Positions 1 through 14,774 of a DNA stretch of 64,000 nt are shown here, piece after piece. Position numbers and translations under genes: made by a program. The first letter of the stretch is position 1, and each line of letters starts with the position of its first letter. Source of the stretch: Agelaius tricolor (lineage: Eukaryota; Chordata; Aves; Passeriformes; Icteridae); assembly GCA_023055355.1 (NCBI GenBank), contig JALJCS010000006.1, positions 31,874,501 to 31,938,500 of the forward strand. The letters are read 5' to 3'. Below the pieces are notes generated by a model. It had not been told where the DNA came from. It ran no database searches and was given only the letters and a program-made list of their open reading frames with translations.

Positions 1-2185
1 TCTGAAGTTGATTACTAGGGCCTTGATTTGAACAGATACAATACATTTTTAATGATTTCTTAATTTTTCTTTTCTTAAAGCAGCACTTAGTCATGATGCA
101 TCTAGCAAGACACAGAATCTCAGAGCAAGATTTGAGTATAAACATAGCTGAATATTTTTTTCTTTCTTCTTATCACCAATTAATTACTTATCACTTAATT
201 TTTATTTTGACTGTTAGAAAGCACAGCGACAGGATTTAGTTTGTCTTTAAAAAAAAAATGAACAAACAGTTGGGCTCCTGAGTATCTCCTGCTTCAAAAG
301 TATTCAAGCATGAAACTAGAGCAGGAGAGAAGGAGAACAGACATTGCTTAGATATTGCTATAGACTACAATGTCTGTGAGAGGAATAGGGTGTGGATTCT
401 TGGAAAATATTCAGTCACTGATTCACTGGGTTTTCTCCCCTCTTCACATAATGTCAAAATATTGTTCATTATCCTGGGTTATTAGGCTTAAGTCTACCAC
501 CTGCTCAGTCATTTCAGCTTTAAAAACTAAAAAAAGAGAGCAGTCCCATTTTGTTTTGTTTAGAATGAAAGCTTTACAGAGATTTTTTCCTAAGGAGCCA
601 TTTGCTCAGGTAAAATTTATGATGAGATACCAGATTGTTTGGGTGTGGTTGTAAATTACAGGAATCTTCCACTAAAGAGATAGAAAATATGAAGGGTTTG
701 GTGGGGATAGGCATAAAAAGAGGGAAAAAAGGGAATTCTGCTCTCAGCAGAAATTTCGATCAGCCAAGAGAAAATTTTCCTCATATACATTTTGGGGTTT
801 TCTTAACAAAATCTGTTTGTGTCATTGAAAGGAGTATATTTTCAGCAAAAGGCTCTAAGGTTTACTTGAGAATTTTGCAATACTCCATGTGCTTCTTCAG
901 AGAAATCCCAAGCAATTAGAAAGAAATGCAGAAAGGAGGAGCATAGTTTGAGGGAAGTCTCTGGGTAATTCCAGTACCTTTCCTCTCCCAAAGCAGTAAG
1001 CTGGTGGGGTCACTCCTAGTATGCCAGCCCCTGAAGCAGAAACAACAGGAAGAAACACTTGTATTGTGGAGTTTTTTGTTTTTCCAGACTTCCTGTCAGG
1101 CCATGAAGAGAGAGGAAGGTAAACAGAAGTAGATAACAAGAGAAAAGATAGCTTATCAAATAAGAACCATGCTTGTCTCTGCCATAGGAAAACCTGTCCT
1201 CTTCTCTCCTCAATTACTGCACTTCTGCCCCCCCCGGAATGAAATGTCTCCTTAAGACACCTGCTTATGCTTGCATTCATCCTGATCAAGCCTAAGCAAT
1301 GATGTTTGAGGGAGTGGTTGAGAAAGTGCTTGTAGACAATTCATGTTGTGGAGGCATAATATGGGCACAGCCCGCTTAGGGACCACTTTTGAAGATGCCA
1401 GCAAGCAGCATAAATAACATTAATGGTCCCCAAAAGCTGGAACTCGCCACCTGTGTGGCTCTGCTGTAGATGACCAGGCAAGTGGAGCTGCAGGACAAAT
1501 TTCATGTTTTATCTGAGAGCCATTTCCTCCCTCAAAGACAGAAGAGGAGAGCAAATGCTTACCACAGAAGAGGAAAAACATAATGCTGTAGTTAGTATGG
1601 CTCCTGAAGTGAAAACAGGGGTTGCAGTAAGCTCATAAAGAGGGTGAAATGGTTGTTGGGGCAGCTGTCTTCTGTCCTGCTAATTCACATCTTTCCAGGG
1701 TACATTGTAGTCTCCTTAAATATACAAATTACTGTCAGATGTACTTGTCTTATCAGAGGCTGCACAATCCAGACAGACATTGCAGGATGACGGGAGCGGA
1801 ATGGCACAATTTATAGATTAAAATATCCTGAAAGGAGAGTTCCTGAAAGAAAGTTCTTTTAATAACTTGGCCTTGGAGGTTTAAACTGCTTCTAGTGGTT
1901 TCAGTTTGCTTACCTAACCTCTCAAGAAAAATAAACTAAGTTTCTAGTGATCTTTGCCAGTTAAATTTGGTAGAAGTTTTAGAACAAGCTAGTTTTGAAC
2001 ACTGTCTCCAGGGAACTGGACATGAATATGCATGACTGTTTCATTAATATTTTCTAAATGAAGAATGTTTAGACTCAAAAAACGATTGTTTCTGGATTGT
2101 CACAAACTGTACTAAAACTTTTTTTTTCAGTTGCCTTGTAAGCAGTCAACATGCTAGTTACAAACTGGTTTAGTCTGCAGTCAAA

Positions 2186-2209
2186 TTTTTTTTTTTTTTT
2201 TTTTTTTTT
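2186..2209 (+). repeat. T24 homopolymer
   Basis: Uninterrupted T run with no retroelement body recognised on either side. Confidence 0.9.
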
Positions 2210-5200
2210 GGCAAGGATGTCTCTGAAACTAATTATTCTGAGCCGAAATAATGTGCAGCAATGCAACCTCTTTTTTCTGTGATTGATCAAATCTCTGTGC
2301 TGTCAGCCTGCTGGGATATCAGTCGACTTCATTTCACCTCTCATTTGTCACGACATCCTTTTAGATGGTTGTACTGTGGGCAGAAACCAACTGAGCCTCA
2401 GATTCCCTGGAGAGGTATGGCTCTGGATGAAGATTAAGCTGCACTTGCTTTTCAGCAGTTTCTGACCAGGGAGAGTTTGAAAACAGGCTGTTAGTCTCTT
2501 TTCTCTGCAGTGACTCCATTTCTTTGTACCATATGGTTATATTTATGTGCTCTATTGAGTGAGACCTTTAACAGCTTTTAAGTCAAGGATGGTGTCAGTG
2601 CCGGAAAAGGAGTAGTTTTCTAGTCAAGCAAGAGGGCTGAGCTTGATTTGGGAAAAATGGCATTGTTTGTAAATGCCACTTTCAATCCTTAAAATCTTTT
2701 CATTCAAAAACTGCTGAGCCTAATTTTACAAATAGGGGATGATTACAGTAGTTACTGTTGACTAGGTGAACCTTTTCTTAGTTAATATATAGACAAATGG
2801 TCTTTCCTCTGTGCTGGATTCACCAGTACTAAAGCAAGATGAGATGAAACTTAATTGAAATAAATATTCCACCTCCTAATCTCACAATTGTTCTTTTCTA
2901 AAAACGATAAAATAATCAGATAAAAATGTGAATGAGGGACTTAGCCTTATTTCCCCCAAGATCAGAAATTCTCAAATATTTTAATTTCTCAAGTCTTCAA
3001 ATTATGGGTAGCCTGCTACCTTCCGCAATTTCCTGAGATGAAAGAAGAAATCGCTTTTTCACAGGCTGCCATGGGGGGTGTTAACATCAGACCAGCTGAG
3101 GACCAGGTGGCTGTTCAGCAGACTTCCCTAGGAGGGTGTGGTGTTTTAGAAAGTCTGAAAATCAAACAAAACCTTGCAAGTAATAAAAAAATAAAAAACC
3201 TCTTGCCAAGCTGTGAGTAGTCTTCCATATAACTTTGTTATTAAGGAAATAATGTCTAAATAGCAGGCACTTCATTATCACAGTCTCTGCTAGTGCTTAA
3301 GAGATAGTCACAGAGTGTTTACACACACTGATAAGACTGTTGAATCTGCTGAAAAATAGCATGTTAAGTAGTAACTCAGTTGAATAACATATTTTCAATT
3401 TATTGATTCCAGTCAAATAAAAGCTCTGTGATTCATAGTGGAAATACAAACACAGTGGCACATCTCAGGAGTCCGCGGAAGTCAGGTCCACGCTCTTACA
3501 CAGGTTGGTAGCTACCTACAGGCTAGAGGATGACCCTTCATTCTGTAATCATCCTGGTAACTCCTTTACACAGTAATTCATAAAAGGTGACATAAAAGGT
3601 GCTGCTTGGATTTTTCAAACCTTTTGTGTGGTTGAGCCATACATCCAGACCCTGGCCTGCTGCAGGAGGAGGAGAGTTCGTGCCTCTGCTCAGCAACAAA
3701 AATCTGATGAAAGACCTAGCTTTGTTATTTTATAGCAAGAGCAAAGACAAATCTTTCATATACCTCATTCCCTTTACACCTCCTATGCTTTGTTCTGCTT
3801 TGAGTCTTCATGGAGAACAGCACATCTTATGTCTTGTGACATATTTACAATCGCTTCAAAAAGGCCTTAAAAAAAGCCTTTTTCCATATTATGCCTAATT
3901 TGCATTTCTAAAAAATGATTTTGAATCCTTTCAGAGAATAAATACTTTTTTAAATGTATGCTTCCTAAATGTAATATTAAGAAGTATATGTTTCCTAAAT
4001 ATAATACCCTCATTTTTCTCCTACACATGAAATTTATTGTATCATCAGATATGACTGAAATTTACAGTTACCCATAAAGTTATTTTGATATATTTGATTT
4101 TTTTCGTTGCATTGTGGAATAGAAATGCGTTTATGGCTTTGTACTATGAATATTTTCACAGGAATTTAATCAATAAAGATTTTAACCAAGAAAGTTTGCA
4201 GTTCTTTTTTGACAGTCATCTCTCCAAATGCTTAATCATTTTGGCAAAAATAATTTTTCCTCCAGATAAATTTCCCTTTCAAAGCTCATATAGCTGCTGC
4301 TTACTCAGACAAGCCAGTCCTGAGAATCATTTCATTTCATGTGCATGAGAATTCATATATATTTTCCCATCGTGAATTTAAGTGCAGCCTTGCTGTGAAA
4401 GATTATTGTTTATATGCCTTTTTTAAAAGCAAAATGTAGCAAGTGCCCAGGGCTTAATTTGTATTTTACTTGACATTGAATTTTTTTAATTTTCTCAGCC
4501 ATTTAAAATATCCCTTTTTTTGTAGACATAGTTTCTGTTCTAAAATTAGACAGTGGAATGTTTTACTTAGCATTTATGCTACAATCTAAAGGATAAACTC
4601 AAAGGACAGAAAGCTGTATAGCCTGTCTCAAATCCAGAATATTTTAATAGTTGATATTAAGGAAATCCATGCAAAAATGGTCCAAACAAGATTGCTTCCT
4701 GCCATCAGAAAGGCATATCCTTCAGCATGAACAGGATTATTTTATGAAGATTTTAAATCAGGATAAGACCATGTATTACAGCTGTGATTAAAACCAAAAG
4801 ATCAAAGTTCATTACTTGAGAATTCTTATATGTATTTTAAACACACATTTTAAATACTACAAGTTGCACTGCTATTTCTGTCTCCATTACTCTCATGCAG
4901 AGGCATTCATTCCACAGGACTCGAAATCAATAGGACCAGCTGTATAATATTTTTGAGTTGGGCTGTTGCCAGGTTGCATATAAATATTTTATTCTGCTCA
5001 AAGCTTGGGGAAGGAGACGGAAGTAATAAGGCAATTTTTAAAGGGGTTATTCAGTTTATCAGTGACTCCAATCTTGGAAACTTCCTTTTCATAACCAAAG
5101 ATGGGAAATTCCTAGATTTTTATTGGCTGAACTTGCAAAAAACCATAGAGGAGCAGTCAGGTTGCAGTGCCACTTAATAAGCTGAATTTGAGGAAATGAG

Positions 5201-7725
5201 AACAAAGAAAGAGCTGTCTGTGGGATGCTGTATACCTTTAAAGCTTGTGCACTGGGTTTTATTCATTTTCTAATTATGAGTGTTCATTTGAGAATTTCTT
5301 TAAAATATATCAATAAAAATATGTCTCAAAAGAAATGGTGCAGGCTCAATCTGAAATAGTGCTGCTCCTTACAATGTCTGCTTTGCCTTCAGCCAAGTTT
5401 ACTCTGCTGGTTTTGTTTTTATTTGCTATGATTAATACTTACCCAATAGTCCAGGACATGCCATTTTTTTCAAAGATGTAGAGATTTAAAATAGCCAATT
5501 TGGTCTGCAGCTTGCACCAGATTTGAGCTTAGATTAGAGGTATTCTTCAGTAAATCAACATGTGAACAAAAAGAGAAGCTGAGGAAGGTGGACATGATCT
5601 GCTGGCAAGGGGAGAAGAGTGTGTGGCTTTTAGGATAAGTGATGGGATCACTCTGTGTGGCTGGTTGTCACACATGGCACTGATCCCATGTTTTCTGTCT
5701 GTACACTTACTAGTCAGGCCTGTTCCATCTGCCTGTTCTTTTTTCTCTGAGCTTCCCAGCTAGTTTCATCCAAGCCTGAGAGAGGGATAAAGGTGTCAAA
5801 TATATTAAGTAATTGAAGTAATCCTGAAAATTATCAGTAATGTAAAAGAGGAAAATCCTATAAGTGCATCTGCATGAGGAAGGGCCAGGCTGAGCCCTTG
5901 CTGGAACAGTCAGACACCAGGCTGTGCAACAGGAGGCCTCATGTGTCCTGCCAGGAATTTCTGTTATCCACATGATGGGGACTCCTGGCTTGTCCTCATA
6001 AAAAAACATTCAAGGGCATGTTTATCTTCCAACTTGATGCTCCCAAACCACTGCATCATGATGTATTTGACTAGCAGCTTACTTCTACCCAGCCATGTTT
6101 TGTGGGTAACTGTTAGTTTGTGTGGACACTGTGCGCTTTACTGAAGACAGCTGCAAAACTAGCCAGGGAACTGATTCTCTCCCTCTTTCACCTGTTAAAT
6201 TATGCTACTAAATCAGCAGTGCCAGTGCCTCCTGGATTGCTCTTCCATCATCTCATACCTAATATTCAGTCTCTGCTTGCTCAACAGTGAGTGCCAAACA
6301 CCGTATTTCTGCATTCTTGCATGTATCAGAATTGTTCATTTCTTTCAAGATCTTTTTATCATGTTGTATTAGTAGAAAAGCAGGTATGTACATTATTAGA
6401 GCTGAGAAAACTGATTTTACAGTCTGCAAGATGAATTTTGCATCACCTAAAGGTACTCTCCATTTTCACTGTGAAGTTACATCTTTCACCCCTAAAGAAC
6501 AAGAATCAACTTTGTATAATGAAGATATTTCATTTGGACACCAGGATCCAGGGGAGAGAGGTTTAGACCTTTTTTCCTGGAAAAATTAAAGCATTCTTGA
6601 ATAACAGATAAAATGTTTTAACTGTTCTGGGAAAAGAAAAAATCATTAAACTTGGCATGAATTTGTCCCTTTTTTCAGCTGAGCCAAAGCTGCTTTTTGT
6701 AGTGAGCAAACATTTTCTTTGCAAATTTGAACCAGTTGTATTCAGAGCTTCATTCTATATGAGAGTAGGGCCTTGATGGCATGGTGTAGCTAGCCAAACC
6801 ACTTGCTGTCATTATTGGGAATGATTGCACATGGGAGCTCAACCCTGGTGGTAAGTTTGTGAAGGGAGGAGCGGTGCCTCAATGCACCAGACCCTGGATA
6901 TCTCTCCTAGCCAGCCATGGGGAGGTCTCAGATAAGCCTGTCATCCTGACAGGGCAAATCAGTGCTGAAAAGGCTTTGCACTCCGTGGGGCTCAGTCTGC
7001 TTGATAGGACAGAGCTGCCTCCTGATAAGCAGAAGTGCTCTGCTCCCTTTGACTCCCCCAGGCCATTTTGTGTCTCATGGCCCCAGGGCAGGCCTGATCA
7101 CACAGCAGTGCCCATTCTGCCAGTATTTTATACTGAAGTGGCCAGGCTGACGTGCTTTCTGCTCCTGATGCAGGGGGAGTGTTGTAGTACATTCACTTTA
7201 TTGATTGTCAGTTGTTCATATCAAAATGAAGCACTCTTGTCATCATATAACCACACCTCTGTTTTCATGGGAAGGAGAGGGGGACTGTACCATATTTTCA
7301 GTGCCAGTTTGGTTCAAGTGACATATTTTCTATGTGGCCAAAACACCCTGTTCAATGCCAATACACTATTCCTACTTAGTTCACATTCAAGGTTATACCT
7401 GTTTAATTGGAAAGGCAGATGTCAAAACTGTGTCTTAATATCTGCAACCTGTTAAATATCTCAGGAAGCAGTAGTAATTAAACCACAAGTTTGAAAGGTT
7501 TGGTTACATGATTTCAGTAGAGAGCATGGATTTGTAATCCTGTCTGTGAACACAAGAGTAGTGAAAGATGCAGACTTCTGCACATCATCTGTTTAATGTT
7601 TGCCTATATTAAGAATACTTTACATGTCTTGAAGTGGGGTACATTTAACTTCAAAAGGGCTTGATTAAGATGATCGCTTTGACTTTTTTCTGAAACTGTT
7701 ATCATGACTGTGAATTATTTTCTAG

Positions 7726-7821
7726 GGTTTTGAACTGAAGTATTCCCAAAGGAAAGACAAATTAGTTGATGATGCTGCAGGAGAGGCTTTGCAGTCCTTC
7801 TCTTTTGAAGTTCCTAATGAT
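7726..7821 (+). other. Exon-like segment of unknown origin
   Basis: A 96-bp stretch flanked by a fair acceptor (ttattttctag) and a good donor (gtgagt). It is open in exactly one frame for 32 codons without a stop, and its length is a multiple of three. The peptide (GFELKYSQRKDK... ending FEVPND) is acidic-polar and not one I recognise; it does not match SKAP2 as I know it. A chance open frame of this length is not rare, so it may be a non-coding RNA exon or nothing. Confidence 0.2.
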
Positions 7822-9360
7822 GTGAGTTTCACTGTATTTCAGTCCTGACTGCTGCTCACCCCATTCATTTAAAAGTTATGTGGATTGAAAATTATCCCTA
7901 GGCTTTTCTTCCTTTGTGCTTGCTCCCAAGAACTGGGACCAGATGCAAACATGATGATGTGCCTGTGCATGCCATGTTGCTAAACTGTAAGCAAAGCAAG
8001 AGAAAAGCCTGGTTTAGAAAATAAACCCAAGGTGCTTGATGAGTGAAATGTCAAGTAGATTCATGTCTGGCAAAGGACTCTTCCTTGTCCATCATCATCC
8101 AATCAATGACACTTGAACCTGGGTTGACCAGGTCACCACACCACCTCTGCTCAAAGCAGGGGGAAATTTATAGGTCACCTTTTTGAATGACAATTAGTAC
8201 AAGAAGATATGGTAATCCTGCTGCCTTTCAAAGCATTATTGTTTTACCATGCAAAAGTCTCAGTGTACCATGCACAGCAGTACCTGCTCTCTGTGTTCTT
8301 TACATGAGGAGAAACAAAAGACCTTTAGGAAACTGTCTCCCTGGTGGCTCTTGTCTGATTAGAAAGTCCTCAGGGGATTAGCAGTATGAATTTCACAGAT
8401 TGTCCCCCCCCAGTCCCTCCCACCCCTCTGCATTAAGGTTAGAAGGATGTGCTTAGATCAAATCAGAAGGAGATTAAAGGAAAAGAAACCCCAGAGCAAT
8501 TCTCTTTTGCATTTGAATGAATATTTGTAGTCAATAGTCATTTACCATTGCTTTTAAAATATCCTTGAGTTTCAGTGAAACAAAGTTCAAATACTGCCAT
8601 AAGACAGTTATATCTTATACTTCCATTTTAGATTGGTTATATCATTTACAGTTAATTTGTTATACTTGTACATATTTGCTGTTGAATGTAATCCTTCAAT
8701 TTGCTCAAGAGATTTCATCAAGTCCCCAAGAAGATCAAAAGCTTTAAAGGTTTTGTTTGCATTTCCATGTAAGACCTACTACTTTCTTGCTGCAGAATGG
8801 CCTAGAGAGCATTCTTTAAACCCATGTTAACTGCCAACAGACAGAGCCTGCAGGGGACATCTTTGAGGTGAGCACGATCAAACAGAAATAAATTTTAACC
8901 TTTTGTACAACAAAGTGAGGAAAAAAATCCAATTTCCTATGAAGCCCTTGCTACATTGCCTGTGAAACCTATTTCACCAAAGATGGTCTTTAAAGAGGCA
9001 AATGATGCACACAGTTTTCCTTAGCAGGGACTTGTAAAGGATCTCTTAAAAAGCGCAATGTGGTTCTAAAAGGAAAAAGATAGGAAAATGCTGTTCTAAG
9101 GTATACTCTTTTATATCTGAATCTGTTACCAAATTGTAACAATTGATGTAATAAGAGATGGTCTCTGCACTACCATCATCATGTTAAGTAATACCATAAG
9201 TCAAACCACTGATTCTTCACAAAGGGAAAAATAATCCCACCTAATGCAAGCAGGAAGAGTCATGGCTGTCAGACTGATATGCAAGGGAAATCACTGTGGA
9301 TTCAGTTTTGCTCTCTTCTACAGATGGATAATATTATTTCTCTGGCTGGGTACAAGTGAA

Positions 9361-9571
9361 AACCAAACTTAATCCAGCACACTTCAGAATTTAAATAACC
9401 AGAAAAAAGGTAAAACAGAAGTGTAGGTGATGGGGCTGAGGGTGCTCTGAGAATGGATTTGGTTTAACCAAACTTAATCCAGCACACTTCAGAATTTAAA
9501 TAACCACAAAAAAAGGTAAAACAGAAGTGTAGGTGATGAGGCTGAAGGTGCTCTGAGAATGGATTTGGTTT
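9361..9571 (+). repeat. 105-bp tandem duplication, two copies
   Basis: Copy 1 is 9361-9465 and copy 2 is 9466-9571. They differ by three substitutions and one extra A in an A run. The junction is clean with no spacer. The high identity points to a recent local duplication in otherwise unique DNA. Confidence 0.95.
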
Positions 9572-11811
9572 TTTGAGAGTGCTTGGCTTTCCATGTAGGC
9601 ACCGGATAAATTTGACATCTTTCAAAGGGAACTGCTCAGTTGGAAGCACTGTGGCAGACTCAGGCTCCCTCCCTCTCTTTGTGTATTTTGTTATGGGAGA
9701 AATCCATGATTAAAGGAAACCTGTGGCAACAATGCATGCAAATAGAAAGCCATTGTTGACTGCAGCCTTCCTAACTTGGATGTGTGAAGTCAGGGGCTTA
9801 AGTGCTTCACCCTACCCAGGGTTGAGCATGTAGCCCATTGTGAAAAGCAAAAGTGAAGCAATGGTGCAGGGAGTCCTTAAAACAGAAACTCACATGTGGC
9901 ACTATATCTGTGACTGACCAGAGTCAGCTTGAGACATCTGAGGGATTTGGGAAATAGAAAGGTCCCTTTTTCTCCCACAGCTACCATGGAGACTGGCACG
10001 ACTCCCTAACTTGTTGTGTAATTCACAAGCATTTTCCCTGGCAGGAGAGCCAACTGAAGAGCTTTCTGCAGCTTTCTCCCTCTCCTCTCCCTCCCAGAGG
10101 TCACTGTCTCTCAGTGATGCTGGTTTAGGGGTTTTTGATATTGTGCCCTAAAGTGGATCAATGAAATACTGAAGGAAGGAGCTTGCTATTCTCTCTGATT
10201 TTCTTCTTTAATAGTGTTTTTGGAGGTATGTAATCTAAAACAACTCACAGATTGACCATATAGCAAAATTGCACTAATGGCCGCCCTTAAGCAAGCGCTG
10301 CAGTGATGAACAGAGAGACAAAGGAGAAAATTATCAAGAAGACTGGAACCCTTCAAACCTCCTTTGCTGCCAGAGAAAAATGCTCCCCTTTCACATTCCT
10401 AAAGTCAGCGCTCGCCTTTAACACGGGCTCTGCTGCAAACAGACATCTGCCTGCAAATAACACCAGCAGTATGGCTTCCAGCGAGTGTTCAGGTCAGATA
10501 GGAAGCACACAAGGCCCAGCAAACAAGTGCAATCAATGCAGATTAATGATGCCTGCTTTCATTCATGTCTAGGTATTTCATTGATGTAGCTGATAGCCAA
10601 TCTTTCTTGCTTTTATTTATGCAAGCCACATTTATTTGGTTAGCTTTTGGTTGATTGATTTTGTACTTCTGCTTGTTTGGGTTTTGTTAGGCTTATTTCA
10701 CTTCATGACAATATAGCTGATTTATTTCTGACAACAGTAGCAATTTAATGCAAAACACTATTGAAAGCTTCATATAACTTATGCTTTTAATTTCTGCAAA
10801 TACCACCTAGATGCTGTAGGGAAAGACACTATATAAATCTTAAAGTTAAATAAATATTTACTGTACAAGTGACTTGTGTTAATGAATATTGTAGAAGAAG
10901 AAGAGCACACAGATTCACCAGGAAAGACCTGCACAGAATAAAACATCTTCCTTGGGTGAGGGCAGATTTTACACACATTCAGACTGGCCATGGTTTTATT
11001 TGCTCTATTAGGGCCAGCTGTGTAGTGGTGCTCACTGCTGTTGTGTGTGGGTGATGGCAGAACAGCCTCCACCAAAGGGTGATCAGCAAGAAGTGTTGAG
11101 TTCACACTTAAGATGGAGACATATGGACTATGGCACATAAAGAAACAGCAGGTAAAGTCCTCTCAGCAAAAACAATACAAAGACAAGCAATTAAAAAAAT
11201 AATAAATTATTGAAATAGAAAACCAAAGGTGCAGATCTTCTTTCCTCGTGAATGTTCCTGTTCACCTGTCTGTTGTCTGCAGTTTTGTACCTCATTCTGC
11301 TCTGCAGTATCTTAAAACCTTCCAGAATTCAAGAGGAAAACTGATTGATGTATCTCTCCTTTCATCTTCATCACCAGAATTTTAAAAAAGGGTCCAAACT
11401 GCTGGGTCTTGTTTTCATTGGTCTTGTTCTTACAGCCTGTGTGGCCAGTACCACAAAAAAACCCATTGGTCCATTCTCTTTGTTTTAATTCTTTGTGTGA
11501 CCTTGGTTGCGTGGCTTTATTTTCTCTTTCATTCAATTGTTTGATCTACTAACAGTAATACACCTGATTTTATGCAAATTATCACTATTTTGAATTTTAT
11601 TGCTTCACTTTATATCCCCTCAATTTATCTGAATTTCTTCACTTCCTTGGTACATCCTTCCCCCTAATTTAAGAGGTGAATAAAATGTGAACACTATGGC
11701 TCTTTGCTGGGCCCTTTCATGTGCTTTGAACTTTGAACAATGAGCAACAAAAACTGAGGCATTTTTGTTACATGTACCATTCTCATACATGTGCCCCTGG
11801 TGATTTTTTGT

Positions 11812-11850
11812 GGTTGGTTGGTTGGTTGGTTGGTTGGTTGGTTGGTTGGT
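11812..11850 (+). repeat. (GGTT)n microsatellite
   Basis: Nearly ten GGTT units followed by ttgttgggg. Repeated GG doublets could form a two-tier G-quadruplex. Confidence 0.9.
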
Positions 11851-14723
11851 TTGTTGGGGTTTTTTTGCTATGCTTGAAGATGTAGCTGAGTGGCTAAATT
11901 AAACTAATCACTATTTTTTTGGAGTCATCTCATGGTCAGTAGAATTGTACAGTTCATTATTTCATTATCATCTGGCAACACTCAGAAACTTTATTCCTTT
12001 TTTTGTAGTTGTACATGAAAGACTCAAAATGAAATAACAATGCAAGTTGTAAGGTGCGAAGATTTTCATCTCTGAGAGCATTTCATGAGGTCTGTGTTCC
12101 AAGACCTTGTACTTCTGTTGTTAATTTAGTGGAGCAAACAATGATAAAGTATTTGTGAAGTCAGAGGGAGTCTAATCAGCAGCAGTAGTTCAAAGTATTC
12201 CCTACCACTGTCTCAGACTGGAAGCTGGCCATTGGGTAGGTGGTGAAATATCCCTTGGATAAAATTCAGCCTGTATCTGCATCTTTGATGTAGAACTTTT
12301 ATGACTCCTGTGATGCTGAGTAACAAGCTCGATTTGCATTCCAAGGCACTCAGCCCTGCTGCCGATATCTCGAGTAGGAGTTCAAGCCCCATTGAAGGAA
12401 TCTCACTTAACATCGGTGTGAGCTTTAACATGCATTCCTTTTTCCTGTTGACCTGCTCTTGGGGGTTAAAGTTAAGTAGCTGAACTTTAGCTGCTGCCTA
12501 GATATGTGCTGAGTGTTTGATACATATTGTCATCGGAGGTCCATAAGGAACAGTTGTGTGCATTGTCTCTGAGTATTTTTACACATGTTTTTTGATAAGT
12601 TATTGAGGATGCAAACACTTTTCAAAGCTCCTTTACCAGATACTAGTTGTAAAGGGTAAGTAATACTTGAAGCAAAGCTGAAGAACCATTTCCTGAAACT
12701 TTAGGAAGCACAAGTACCACTTACATCTTTGCATTTTAAAAGTCAGGGTTCACAATATGATTTATAATTTTAAACTATATAACAGATTTTTTAATTTATC
12801 TTCTGCTCTATTTGATTGCAATGGCGAGATCAAAGGAATTTTCCACTCCTTCAGATGTCTCAAGTCCTGAGAATGACTTAGTAGAAAACCCAATTTACTA
12901 CTAAAGAGTCAAGCTAGTCAATTAACTACAGCAGTAGCACCCTGCAGTCCTGACCAGCACAGGTTATGTTGTTCTACAAATACATTGTGACATCCAGGCT
13001 TGAAGCACTCCCAGCTATATTGACAAAATGTACTAAAGGACTGGGACACACAGAGCAACACAAATAATACCAGGTATAAAATTCATATCAGGTGAAAGCT
13101 CCTTATGAATTGCTGTGAGAGAGAATATTTTGATGGTGACAGAGGCAGGAAGAAATAAAATAAGAATATATTACTTTGCTACAGCTATGTCCCACTTAGG
13201 ACCAGGCACTTAAAGGGATGAATCATTACTGTCACTATACCCCAGGTAGTCAGCCTTCCTGGTAAATCATAAGTGAAGCAGTAATACCTTGTATTAGAAC
13301 TGGTACAAGAATTTAAAACTTGATTAAATAATAACAGTTATTTTCAAAAATCTTGGGAAAGCCAGGCCCTATTTCCTGAAAATCAGTAAGAACTCAATGA
13401 AGATCCCAGAAAGGGGAAGAAGCACAGCAACCTGTTAAATTATCTGCCTTGGTAGTTGACCTCTTAATATTTATCACCTACTGTTATGCCCAAAGTTACT
13501 GAAGTTACTAATTATTACTGTTGTCTTCTTCTTCCAGGCCAGCTGAATCTTGGATGTTGGGAAGGGCCAGTTGCTGATGCTGTTTCACCAAACTCTTGCC
13601 CTGGAAACAAAAGAGAAGAGCAGAGAGAGGAATCATCTGTGTCAGAACAACTGAGAAAGTAGAAATAGATTGCAAGGATTGAAACAATAGATTGTTAGGA
13701 AGATGCATGAAACTTCTGTGTATTTTGTGGGCAGATAAATCTCAAAAGAGGAGCAAACTGGGCAGAAAGAGAGAGAGAAAACAAGCAGTCATGCTCTCAA
13801 GTGTGCCCACACCCATCAGTAAATAAAGTTCTCTGCAGACAGATGAAATACCACAGAGAGGGCCTGTCCATCTGAGCACTACAAAGAGATCCCAGCTCTG
13901 TCTAGAAGAAATTTATGTAGTGATATAAAGCTACCCCCCACACTCAGTGTCTCCCAGCACTGAATTAATGTAATTAGGTTTTTCTAGGTGTGTGAAGTGC
14001 TGTTACACATAGAGGGAAAATCTTATTCTGTGTTAAGTGGGAGAGCCCATATAAACCTGAAAGGAAGTGGAACTTCCCTGAATGTTATTCTCCCTTCTGC
14101 CAAGAAGCTGTAGGAGATACAGCATTTTCTTGGGTTGCTGAGCTTCCTGCCTCCTTCCTGAGACAGACCCATTTTCATTTAGACTAGTTTTCCACTGTTC
14201 TGACTTAAATGGCTTCAGCAGTTATGCTATAGTGGCACTGTGTAAGAGAGAGAATTTATCTCACTGAGCTCAGTATCTGGTGAAATCATTTAGCTCTTTT
14301 CATGCAGAGTCTATTACAAGGAAGAGCTGGAGTATCAGGGGAGAGTGGGTTTGATTTTTTTTCCCTGTCAAGACCCTTCCTCTGCCCATGCCTTAGATGT
14401 AATAAATTTATTCAAGGAAATTAAATGTTAAGTATGACATCTAGAGAGCTTGTCTTTTGCTTCTGATTGGGTAGATAAAACATGTAGCTAAGGAGATACT
14501 AGAAATGGAGTTGGAATATCAGCTCTTTATTTTCCAGATTTAAACCTGAATTTATTATGATTTGTGCAATTATATTTCTTACTTTTGCCCCCATACTAGG
14601 GAAGAAAATTCTGACCCCATAAAGCCTATGGCAAGACAGTCATTTTCACAGTTAATAATTTCTTCTTTTGTTTCTCATTACTAGTCAAACACCTGATGGA
14701 AATATTTTTTGTGATTCTTCTTT

Positions 14724-14774
14724 CTTATCCCTTTAGATACACATATTCTTATCCCTTTAGATAGACACATATTG
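14724..14774 (+). repeat. Short tandem repeat of about 24 bp, two copies
   Basis: The unit begins cttatccctttagata and ends cacatatt; the second copy carries two additional bases. Confidence 0.7.

Larger units (their letters stand above)
1..9360. other. Gene desert, left part
   Basis: AT-rich unique sequence of the SKAP2-HOXA1 interval. Apart from the T run at 2186 and the exon-like segment at 7726, I see no gene, RNA or repeat. Open frames are short or lack an ATG and show no family resemblance. Confidence 0.7.

Noticed and set aside
2280..2287. TGATTGAT PBX-HOX word, and another at 10652-10659
   Set aside because: An 8-base word is expected a few times by chance in 64 kb, and no partner site or conserved block is nearby.
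6859..7455. 198-codon open frame on the plus strand
   Set aside because: It begins at GTG, has no splice or family support, and an open frame of this length is expected about once by chance in a window this size.
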